Below are positions 1-6,612 of a stretch of DNA of 8,659 nucleotides, piece by piece (the first letter of the stretch is position 1; the number at the start of each line of letters is the position of its first letter). The stretch lies in the NCBI GenBank assembly GCA_003132865.1, contig PKYZ01000769.1, forward strand, positions 1 through 8,659, in the 5' to 3' direction. Position numbers and translations under genes: made by a program. The stretch comes from Bryobacterales bacterium (GTDB taxonomy: Bacteria > Acidobacteriota > Terriglobia > Bryobacterales > Bryobacteraceae). The notes under the pieces are model-generated. The model was not told where the DNA came from and ran no database searches. It saw nothing but the letters and a program-made list of their open reading frames with translations.

Positions 1-1615
1 GGGTGACCGAGCAGTTCATGCATTGCACGCGCTCCCCGCACGAGCGGCAGGCGACGAAGCTCGAAAAGCCGCGGCGGTTGAGCAGGATGATGGTCTGCTC
101 GCCGTTATCGACGCGGTGCGCCACGGCTTCCAGCAAGCGGCGCGAGAAGGTGGCCTGCTTGCGCGTTTCCAGGAACTCGGTGCGCATGTCGATCAGCTCC
201 ACCCGCGGCATGGGCCGCTCTTCGACGCGGGTGGGCAGTTCGAGCAGCGTGTACTTGCCGCGCTCGGCGTTATACCGGCTTTCGAGGCTGGGCGTGGCGG
301 ACCCCAGCACCACGCACGCACGGGCGGCCTGCGCACGCACGATGGCCACGTCGCGGCCGTTGTAGCGCGGCGTTTCTTCCTGCTTGTAGCTCTGGTCGTG
401 CTCCTCATCCACTACGATCAGGCCCAGATTGCGCATGGGCGCGAAGACCCCGGAGCGCGTGCCCACCACCACGGCCGCCGCGCCCGAGCGGATGCGGCGC
501 CACTGATCGGAGCGCTCGGAATCGCTGAAGGCGCTGTGCAGAATGGCGACGCGATCGCCGAAGCGGCTGAAGAACTGGCCGGCGACGGCGGGCGTCAGGG
601 CGATTTCCGGGACCAGCAGCAGCGCGCTGCGGCCACAGGCGAGTGCCGCGTCGATGGCGTTCAGGTAGACCTCGGTCTTGCCGGAGCCGGTGACGCCGTG
701 CAGCAGGAAAGTGCGGAATTCGTGCGCCTGAATGGCGGCGCCGATCTGGTCGAAGGCGGCGGCCTGCGTGGGGTTGAGCGTGTGGGGCGCGCGCACGGGT
801 CCGGCGGCGTTGATCGCGACGGGTTCCGCGCGCAGCGTCACCAGTTTCTTGCGGGCCAGGGCGCGGGCCGCCGGGCTGGCGTCGCGGACCATGGATTCGA
901 GATCTTTCAAGTTGTGCGAGCCGGGATGCAGTTCCAGGAAGGCCAGTAGCTCGCGCTCGGGCTTGCCGAGCTTGGCGGCGGGGTGCCCCCTGGGCCCGGC
1001 GCCGGCTGGCTCGACGGTTGCCTCGACGCGCAGGCGGTCGGAGGGCGCGCGCAGAGGATCGCGCTCGGTCTGGACCTGCTCGACCATGACGAAGCGCTTG
1101 CGCTCCAGAGCGCGCAAGGCGTTGGCGGCCAGCGGCAGCTTACGCTCCAGATAAGCGGCGGATAGCGGGCGCCGGTCGAGCATGCGCAGGATCTGGACGA
1201 CGGGGTCTTCGGGCGAAGAGTCGAACAGAAGCTGCCGGGCGGCGTCGCGGCCGGCGTCGGTGAGCGAATAGACTTTGCCGCGGCGGATATCGGATGCCAG
1301 CGGCAGCATGCCGCGCAGCACTTCGCCGAGCGGCGCGCAGTAGTAGCCCGAGATCCACTTGCCCAAGGCAAGCAACTCGGCATCCAGCACCGGCTCGGCA
1401 TCGATCAGGCGCAGGGCCTCGCGCGTGGGCACTTCGGGCGCATCGTCGTGGCAGCGCAGCGCCACGCCCGTCAGGCGGCGGCTGCCGAACGGGACCAGCA
1501 CGCGGCAACCCGGCTTCACGCGGTGGCGGAGCGTTTCCGGGAGCGCGTAGGTGAACGGCTGGTCGAGCGGGACCGGCAGGCTTACGTCGCAATAGAGATA
1601 AGAGCCGTCGGGCAA
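1..1615 (-). CDS. priA: Primosomal protein N' (replication restart helicase PriA), C-terminus cut by the window edge
   Basis: PriA is a superfamily 2 3'-to-5' DNA helicase that recognises stalled or collapsed forks and reloads the replicative helicase. The minus-strand frame stays open from 1615 to base 1, giving about 538 residues. The N-terminus (around residues 8-60) looks like the PriA 3'-DNA-binding domain. Walker A GVTGSGKTE is at 307-315 (K313), the DEEH Walker B at 403-406, and motif III follows as GSATPSLES. The first zinc cysteines are C523, C526, C532 and C535, with the same 3-6-3 spacing as E. coli PriA. The remaining cysteines and the last helicase region lie outside the window. 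The start is a TTG at 1613-1615; an in-frame TAA lies two codons upstream, so the protein cannot start earlier. No clear Shine-Dalgarno is visible. A TATCCT box five bases upstream could be a -10 for a leaderless message, which is weak inference. The family call is very secure. Confidence 0.96.
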   Translation of the reverse strand, partial: MPDGSYLYCDVSLPVPLDQPFTYALPETLRHRVKPGCRVLVPFGSRRLTGVALRCHDDAPEVPTREALRLIDAEPVLDAELLALGKWISGYYCAPLGEVLRGMLPLASDIRRGKVYSLTDAGRDAARQLLFDSSPEDPVVQILRMLDRRPLSAAYLERKLPLAANALRALERKRFVMVEQVQTERDPLRAPSDRLRVEATVEPAGAGPRGHPAAKLGKPERELLAFLELHPGSHNLKDLESMVRDASPAARALARKKLVTLRAEPVAINAAGPVRAPHTLNPTQAAAFDQIGAAIQAHEFRTFLLHGVTGSGKTEVYLNAIDAALACGRSALLLVPEIALTPAVAGQFFSRFGDRVAILHSAFSDSERSDQWRRIRSGAAAVVVGTRSGVFAPMRNLGLIVVDEEHDQSYKQEETPRYNGRDVAIVRAQAARACVVLGSATPSLESRYNAERGKYTLLELPTRVEERPMPRVELIDMRTEFLETRKQATFSRRLLEAVAHRVDNGEQTIILLNRRGFSSFVACRSCGERVQCMNCSVT

Positions 1616-1695
1616 GTTTTAGGATACCGGGTGGCGGGTGTTGGGCGCTGGGGGCTGCGTACCGGCGAGTGTTGTCCAGCAACGGAACGTTATGC

Positions 1696-3111
1696 TCAGG
1701 CGAGAATCGCCGGGCGGTCCGATGGAGACGACACACGCAGCATTTCGTAGGCGACCTCCTCCACTCTATTTCGGCCGTTGTGCTTGGCGCCATAGAGGGC
1801 AGCGTCAGCCGCCGACTGCAGCCAGTCCAGGTCGACACCGCGTTCCGGTACGGAAGCGACACCGAAACTGGCTGTCACCGGAGTCCGCGGCGGACCTGCG
1901 CCCACATCCTGCGCGATCGCGGCCCGCATCCGCTCCGCGATTTGAGCGGCGGCTTCCGACGACGTGTTGGGCATCACCAGCAGGAATTCCTCCCCACCGA
2001 TACGTCCGAACAGGTCAGTGGCACGCACGGCCTTGCGAACGGCAGCGACCACCTCGCACAAAACGCGATCGCCTTCGCTGTGGCCATAGGTATCGTTCAC
2101 CTGCTTGAAATGATCGATGTCGAAAATTACCGCGGAGAGGGGATTGCCGGATCGAATCGCGAGCTCCAAATCACGCTCGGCGCGTTCCAAAACGCCGCGC
2201 CGATTCAAAATGGCCGTAAGGGGGTCAATCGTGGCCAAGAGCTCGGCTTGTTTCCGGGCTGCCTCCAGTTCGGCGGTCCTGTAGGCGACGGTCCGCTCCA
2301 GTTCTTCCTTCCGCGTCTCGAGGGATCGACGGGCCGCGTCCTCTGCCATCTGTTTGGCGTTTTGCAGGATCCGGATGCGGTCGCCGAGCGCCAGGGCCAG
2401 CAGCAAAGCGTCAACCGATAGCCCCAGCGGAATTGCTTCTAATAGGATGAAATGGTACGGCAGGAAGTCGAGCATGAGCATCCCGAACAAGAGCAGGCCA
2501 ATCCATGATGCTGCCTGCCCAAGAACGTAGAATCTGGCTTCCGTTTTTCCGCTCCTCCAACTGGCGATGCCGGCGCAGATGCATGCCGTTGGGAGGAGAA
2601 ACATCATCGACACGCCAATCTCATAGGCGATCCCTATCGGCAGAACAAAGGGAGAGAGCGCCAGGATGACAGTGCTGCCGAGTAGTAACTTTAGGTAGCG
2701 GTCCAGAACAGGGTGTTCAGAAGTGCGCAGGAACGACCGGGTGAACAGCAGGATCAAGGAAAATGACGTGCCCGAAAAGACTACCAGCCCCTCATTCCCA
2801 GGCCAGGTAGAGTACCGATAAAACACTGCGGCGCCAAATCTTTCCAGCGAGCTCAACGCCAAGTAGGCAAACGGGAGATAGGCCACGTAGTAAAAATAGG
2901 TTCGTGTCCTCAGCAGCACAAGCACGAACAGGTTGTATACAAACAGGGCGACGAAAACACCCAGCAGCGTCCCATGGAATACACGTTCAGAGAGCATCGA
3001 CGCTCGCAATGCATCCTCACTCATGAGCTCGATGGGAACGAGTACCGCGGCGGCGTCAGCCTGGACCCTCAGGTACAGCTCGGCGGATTGCGCTGACACT
3101 TTCAGATACAA
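1696..3111 (-). CDS. 7TMR-DISM membrane diguanylate cyclase (GGDEF), sensor domain truncated
   Basis: Predicted inner-membrane enzyme making cyclic di-GMP from two GTP. From a TTG start at 3111 it is 471 residues. Seven hydrophobic segments (roughly 47-68, 72-92, 107-125, 138-158, 160-182, 196-215, 220-242) fit the 7TMR-DISM domain. A charged, probably coiled-coil linker (245-295) leads to a GGDEF domain with metal-site D331 (FDIDHFK), signature GGEEF at 372-376, and an RxxD motif (R363-D366) five residues before it, the usual product-inhibition I-site. The catalytic half looks intact. Relatives usually carry a signal peptide and a roughly 140-residue periplasmic DISMED2 domain; only its last strands (about residues 11-30, ELYLRV onwards) remain. 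The in-frame TAG upstream (3130-3132) is the ccmC stop, so the missing part cannot be encoded here. The true start is uncertain: TTG 3111, a GTG four codons later, or ATG at residue 30. It may be a degraded gene. The stop is 80 bases before priA. Confidence 0.9.
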   Translation of the reverse strand: MYLKVSAQSAELYLRVQADAAAVLVPIELMSEDALRASMLSERVFHGTLLGVFVALFVYNLFVLVLLRTRTYFYYVAYLPFAYLALSSLERFGAAVFYRYSTWPGNEGLVVFSGTSFSLILLFTRSFLRTSEHPVLDRYLKLLLGSTVILALSPFVLPIGIAYEIGVSMMFLLPTACICAGIASWRSGKTEARFYVLGQAASWIGLLLFGMLMLDFLPYHFILLEAIPLGLSVDALLLALALGDRIRILQNAKQMAEDAARRSLETRKEELERTVAYRTAELEAARKQAELLATIDPLTAILNRRGVLERAERDLELAIRSGNPLSAVIFDIDHFKQVNDTYGHSEGDRVLCEVVAAVRKAVRATDLFGRIGGEEFLLVMPNTSSEAAAQIAERMRAAIAQDVGAGPPRTPVTASFGVASVPERGVDLDWLQSAADAALYGAKHNGRNRVEEVAYEMLRVSSPSDRPAILA

Positions 3112-3129
3112 GTCAGTTACGTTAGACGT

Positions 3130-3800
3130 CTAGTTCCGGTACGCGAGCTGCGAAAGATGCCGCATGGATTGAACTTTGCGGTCCGCCTCTTCCTGATCGA
3201 ACCGGATCAGCGCCAGCGCCGCGGTCAGCAGAGCCATCCCGAACCAGTTCCACAGCAGCGTGTGCCACATCTCCGGCGGCAATTGCATGGGTTGTAGGTG
3301 CTGTGTGCGCCACCATCGAATGGAAAACCACACAATGGGCACGTCGACGAAGGCGAATAGGGAGAATACAGCCGAGATGCGCGCTCGTTGGCTGGGTTCC
3401 TCTATCGAACGGCGGAGCATCAAATAGCCGCCGTATAGCATCACGCAGATTAACGCAGAGGTGAGGCGCGCATCCCATACCCACCAGACCCCCAGATGAT
3501 ACGGCCCCAGATGGACCCTAACGTGATGCCCATTGTCAGGAATACCAACGCGACCTCCGTAACCGAGACCGCCATCGCATCGTAGCGCAGATCCTTCTTG
3601 GCAAGATAGAGACCGCTGAAGATGGCAGAGAGGGCCACGGCGATGAAGGCCGTCCACCAAGCCGGAACGTAGAAGTAGAGCAGGCGATAGATCATGCCCT
3701 GGTTGGCTTCGTCGGGCATGACCATGAATATCAGGTACAGGTTGCGAACCAGCACTACCGCCCCGAGTGTGGCGAGCGCGTAGGCGAACTTGTCCCGCAT
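3130..3800 (-). pseudogene. ccmC: CcmC/CcsA-type heme exporter for cytochrome c maturation, frameshifted
   Basis: CcmC is a polytopic inner-membrane protein that handles heme on the periplasmic side and passes it to CcmE in cytochrome c biogenesis. Two overlapping frames together give one 223-residue protein, near the usual 220-245. Residues 1-104 (MRDKFAYAL to SIWGRIIWG) read from ATG 3800. Residues 105-223 (VWWVWDARLTS to QLAYRN) read in the next frame to TAG 3130-3132. The switch falls on a run of five G (plus-strand C run 3489-3493); one more G would give WGVWWVWDARLTS, the conserved WWD heme-handling motif. As written, translation leaves the motif and stops near 3450. H168 (RTQH) matches the second heme-ligand His of the family. 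The first is replaced by Y44 (YFYVP where relatives have F/I-HVP). TGA-A-ATG links it to the DinB gene, suggesting translational coupling. No ccmD or ccmE follows. The lesion may be real or a homopolymer sequencing error. Confidence 0.87.
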
Positions 3801-3801
3801 T

Positions 3802-4326
3802 TCAAGCCCATCCCATGCGCGCGCGCAGGGCGGTGATATGCGCCACGTGATGATCGCCATGCCAGGCATACAGCGCCAGGTTGCGGTCCAGCGTGACGGG
3901 GCCCAGCTCGGAGTGCAGGAACGTGCGGGCGAAATCCGCCGGCGTCAGGGACCGCAGCAGCAGCACCCAGCGGCGATGCACCGATTCAAGCAAGGCGAGC
4001 GAGACCTCGACCGGCGCCGTGCGCGAATCGAAAAGCTCCGCCCAGCGTTCCTGATCGTAGCCTTTCACGCTGGGTGTGTCTTCGGTCAGCGCCAGGCGGA
4101 AGCGGCAGTAACTGTGCATGTGGCTGTCGGGGACGTGGTGGACCACCTGGCGGACGGTCCAGCCGCCGGGGCGATAGGGCGTGTCGAGTTGCTCCGGGGT
4201 CAAGCCATCGACAGCCGCGCGAAGGCGTGCCGGCGTCTTTTCGATGCGGTCGATGAAAGCTCGGCGCTGTTCTTCAGTGCTCTCGCCGGCGTAAGTGAAG
4301 CGGCCGATGGGGTAGCTGAGATCCAT
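3802..4326 (-). CDS. DinB/YfiT-like putative metal-dependent hydrolase or thiol transferase
   Basis: A 174-residue protein of the DinB four-helix superfamily, closest by eye to B. subtilis YfiT (BstA, bacillithiol S-transferase group, DinB_2). The start MDLSYPIGRF and the body PGGWTVRQVVHHVPDSHMHSYCRFRLAL, given here as two adjacent blocks GGWTVRQVVHH and VPDSHMHSYCRF, are typical. The expected metal ligands are present: a His in the VVHH block and the C-terminal WHGDHHVAHI cluster. Bacillithiol transfer is only an inference; the cofactor in this organism is unknown. Two ATGs lie in tandem (4329 and 4326); I chose the second because relatives begin MDL. The same frame extends up to 4416, but that extension (VRAAGRDIARSRLETARRI) is the remnant of another gene and should not be included. 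The stop TGA is one base before the ccmC ATG, so the pair is probably one transcript. No function link to cytochrome maturation is known to me. Confidence 0.88.
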   Translation of the reverse strand: MDLSYPIGRFTYAGESTEEQRRAFIDRIEKTPARLRAAVDGLTPEQLDTPYRPGGWTVRQVVHHVPDSHMHSYCRFRLALTEDTPSVKGYDQERWAELFDSRTAPVEVSLALLESVHRRWVLLLRSLTPADFARTFLHSELGPVTLDRNLALYAWHGDHHVAHITALRARMGWA

Positions 4327-4345
4327 CATGGTACCCAGCCTAACA

Positions 4346-4469
4346 GAGATGCGCCGTGCGGTTTCGAGGCGGCTCCGCGCGATATCCCGGCCCGCTGCCC
4401 GCACCGCATTGAGCACTTCCGGCGGCGCGGTTTTTGGGGGCTTCCGCGCAGCGCTCCCTCGATGCCGGC
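4346..4469 (-). pseudogene. Remnant of an isonitrile-hydratase-like (ThiJ/PfpI) gene, 3' part, internally deleted
   Basis: This stretch is homologous to the 3' part of the intact gene at 6613-7338. Bases 4388-4428 match 6713-6753 at 40 of 41 positions, and the match continues more weakly to 4346/6671. Read on the minus strand it gives APPEVLNAVRAAGRDIARSRL, against APPEVLDAVRAAGREIAQIRL in the intact protein. A second block, 4446-4469, matches 6853-6876 at 23 of 24 positions. The roughly 85 bp that separate the two blocks in the intact gene are missing here. The T run is also longer than in the intact copy (TTTTT against TTT), so the frame is broken between blocks. No catalytic region remains, so it cannot be functional. 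Its left end runs up to the DinB start and its right end meets the beta-propeller pseudogene. It could instead descend from a different paralogue rather than from the neighbouring copy. Confidence 0.8.
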
Positions 4470-6202
4470 ACGGACTCGCAGGGAGCCGTCTACCTGTTGG
4501 TAAATGGCATCGACGCTCAGTCGAGCACCGTGGTTTACTACCTCATCAAGCTGACCCAGCGGGGGATCGGGTCGTTTACTAGAACATGCTCGCGTTTCAG
4601 GCCTCGGTCATGGCGGTAGATCCGGCCGGAAATGTATATCTGGCCGGAAACGATTTCGTGCAGAAGTTAAATACCGATGGCGCGACAGTGCTGTACACAA
4701 CGAGAATTGGGCGGAACGTAACGCTGACGGGTCTGGCGGCGGATGCCGGCGGACGCGCCTACGTCACCGATTGGTCGTCTGGGCAGCGGTTTCCAAACCA
4801 CGTCCGGCGCCTTGCAGCAAACGCCTGCCAACCCGGCTAGCGGTCCCGACGCTTTTGTGGTTCGCCTGAAACCGCAGGGCGCCATCGACTATGCCACCTA
4901 TTTGGGAGGCAGCAGCCAAGCGTAGTCCGACGGAATCGCTGTGGATGCCCTGGGGGCAGCGTTTATCATCGGAGCCACCAATTCGGCGAAATTCCCGGTG
5001 ACGCCCGGAGCGTACCTGGCTGCTTCCGGCATCCCCAATTTCAGCGCCTCTTCGTTCCTGGCGCGCTTGTCGCCGGACGGCTCGGCGCTGATCTATTCTA
5101 CGTTTACGGATGCGCAAGGCGACCACGACGCCGCTGTCGCAGTCGATTCCGCCGATAACGCGGTTGTGCTGCTCTCGAATGCGGCCGGTACGGGCTCCGG
5201 GGTCCTGCGCTTTAATCCGCAAGGGACCGTTAGGTTATTTTCAAAGTCGCTGCCGGCCTCGGACCCGGCCGGACTAGCATTGGATGCGGCGGGCAACGCC
5301 TACCTCGCGTCGCCCACCGGGGCCAATTATCCAGTGAAGAACAGCTTGGCGGCGTGCGACTCAAACGGATCCTCCGCGCTGACTGTACTCGATGGCAACG
5401 GAAACGTATTGCAGTCGACCTACATTCCGGGGTCGTCGGGCTACACGAATACGACGCCGGCGGTGGGCCTTGGCGTAGACTCGACGGTCTACGTAGTAGG
5501 TTCTCCCACTGCCTCCTCTACGCCGACGCAGCAATTAGCCGGTTCGCAGCCAGGGCTGGGGTTCTTGTTTCTGACCAGCTTCTCACAGGACGCGATAGCG
5601 CAGGTTGTGCAACTCGCGTGCATCGGGAATGCGGCAAGCTATGACAGTACGGGGATAGCCGGCGGTGAAATGGTGAGCTTATTCGGACAGGGTCTTGGGC
5701 CGGCCAACGGCGCCCAGCCGCAAGTAGACGCGCACACCGGGTTTCCGAAACAACTGGACGGCGGCGCTGTAACCTTTGACGGTACTCCTGGTCCGCTCTT
5801 GTACGCTCAGGACGGCCAGGTCAATGCGATCGCGCCGTGGTCGCTCCAGACCGGCCAGACGGTCCAGGTTTGCGTTGTCTACAACAGCGCTCCAACCAAC
5901 TGTCTCGCGCGGACGGCGGTGGCGGCGGACCCCGGTGTGTTCACGGTGGACGGCTATTATGCGGCGGCCCTAAATCAGGATGGAAGCTTCAACTCGGCCT
6001 CCAATCCCGCCCAGGTGGGTTCCACTGTGACGGTCTTCGCGACTGGACTCGGGGCGATCAACCCGCCGCAGCCCGATGGGGCAATCGTAGGCGTCCCATT
6101 GCCGGCCAACGTTTTGCCGGTCGAGATGTTTTGGTATCAAGGACCCACCCTTATCGGGCTTATCCCAATGTACCTCGTCATAAACTATGCCGGCCCGGCG
6201 CC

Positions 6203-6225
6203 GGGGTGCTTAAACGTTTTCGGGA
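6203..6225 (+). repeat. Left terminal inverted repeat of the MITE-like element
   Basis: A 23-bp sequence beginning GGGGTGCTTAAACG and ending TTTTCGGGA. Its exact reverse complement is at 6323-6345. It begins directly after the left CGGCGCC target copy. Confidence 0.9.
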
Positions 6226-6237
6226 TTTCTGACGAAA

Positions 6238-6316
6238 CCGCTCCCTGACGGTCGCGGCTCGGTAACAGCCGCGTTGATTCCGCAAGGGTTACTGAGCCGC
6301 GAGCGTAAGCGAGCGG
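6238..6316. repeat. Inner imperfect inverted repeat (REP-like) within the MITE-like element
   Basis: Arms 6238-6266 and 6288-6316 are 29 nt each and match as reverse complements at 25 of 29 positions; the loop is 6267-6287. The shared core reads GAGCCGCGA. The arms could form a stable hairpin in DNA or RNA. They look like an independent palindromic unit carried inside the outer inverted repeats. Confidence 0.75.
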
Positions 6317-6322
6317 GTGCAT

Positions 6323-6345
6323 TCCCGAAAACGTTTAAGCACCCC
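6323..6345 (-). repeat. Right terminal inverted repeat of the MITE-like element
   Basis: Exact reverse complement of 6203-6225 over 23 bp. It is followed directly by the right CGGCGCC target copy at 6346-6352. Confidence 0.9.
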
Positions 6346-6473
6346 CGGCGCCGTACGAGGTGGCGGGGGTGAGTCAAATCAACTTCGTCGTTCAAGATAC
6401 CTTGTATGCGCCGCTTTACTTGGTTGTGGGCGGGGCAACGAGCGCCGGATTCCAGGTGTACATAGCGCCGTAG

Positions 6474-6612
6474 CAGCCTGCATGTCAGTTTGCCGCCGCG
6501 ACCAACCTTCCACCTCCTGGATCGTACCGCGAAAAAACTTGTCCGGGAACCCCTGCTTACGGCGGCGAAACCAGCGGGATGCCTCTCCGCTGGAGGAGGA
6601 ATTCAAGGAGTT
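6474..6612. other. Intergenic stretch between two convergent genes, no recognised content
   Basis: 139 bases between the end of the beta-propeller pseudogene and the stop of the minus-strand ThiJ/PfpI-like gene. No convincing gene, RNA or strong terminator is visible. A plus-strand frame crosses it and ends in an acidic tail (PLEEEFKEF, stop near 6614-6616). It has no start of its own that I trust and no family I recognise. Confidence 0.4.

Larger units (their letters stand above)
6203..6345. mobile_element. 143-bp MITE-like element with perfect 23-bp terminal inverted repeats
   Basis: Non-autonomous element: no coding capacity, 143 bp, ends GGGGTGCTTAAACG... and the exact reverse complement over 23 bp. 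It is flanked by a 7-bp direct repeat CGGCGCC (6196-6202 and 6346-6352) that looks like a target-site duplication; because the target is rich in C and G, boundaries could slide by one or two bases. The insertion plus one target copy is 150 bp, a multiple of three, but the element carries an in-frame TGA (6246-6248) that ends the host frame. Removal rejoins the TIGR03437 domain exactly. Inside the ends is a second, imperfect inverted repeat, so the whole element can fold into a long two-part hairpin. The mobilising transposase is not in the window and its family is unknown. Confidence 0.85.
4470..6473 (+). pseudogene. SBBP beta-propeller protein with TIGR03437 C-terminal domain; truncated, frameshifted and interrupted
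   Basis: Remains of a large, probably secreted Solibacter-type protein of unknown function. SBBP-like blades are seen as DSQGAVYLLVNG (4473-4508), VDPAGNVYLAGN (from about 4616), GLAADAGGRAYVT (from about 4730) and IAVDALGAAFIIGATNS (from 4935). The TIGR03437 domain runs from GNAASYDSTGIAGGE (about 5625) to the end. No signal peptide or start is present because the 5' end is cut where it meets the 4346-4469 remnant. Lesions, in order: a shift at a run of five G (4561-4565; one more G restores the frame), an amber TAG at 4580-4582 in the restored frame, a compensating shift near 4781, an amber TAG at 4923-4925 (SSQA-stop-SDGIAVD), and a 143-bp element at 6203-6345. Without that insertion the domain continues as NYAGPAP-YEVAGVSQINF and ends with VYIAP and TAG at 6471-6473. 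The long open stretch 4941-6248 is not an intact gene. Confidence 0.88.

Noticed and set aside
23..949. Long plus-strand open frame opposite priA (308 codons)
   Set aside because: It is the antisense shadow of a high-GC gene; the opposite strand carries all PriA helicase motifs.
1140..1862. Minus-strand open frame of 240 codons overlapping the priA start and the end of the cyclase gene
   Set aside because: Arg/Pro/Ala-rich with no family features; it overlaps two certain genes in another frame.
4329..4416. N-terminal extension of the DinB-like protein to 4416
   Set aside because: The extra residues match the C-terminal part of the ThiJ/PfpI-like protein, so they belong to a gene remnant, not to DinB.
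3790..4503. Plus-strand open frame of 237 codons opposite the DinB-like gene
   Set aside because: No domain features, and the opposite strand encodes the conserved His cluster of the DinB family.
4941..6248. Complete 435-residue gene starting at GTG/ATG-like codon 4941
   Set aside because: Propeller similarity continues upstream through the amber at 4923, and the stop at 6248 lies inside the inserted element, so both ends are artefacts of damage.
6582..6601. Weak hairpin (CCTCTCC...GGAGGAGG) as terminator between the convergent genes
   Set aside because: The stem has a mismatch, and no T run follows directly on either strand.
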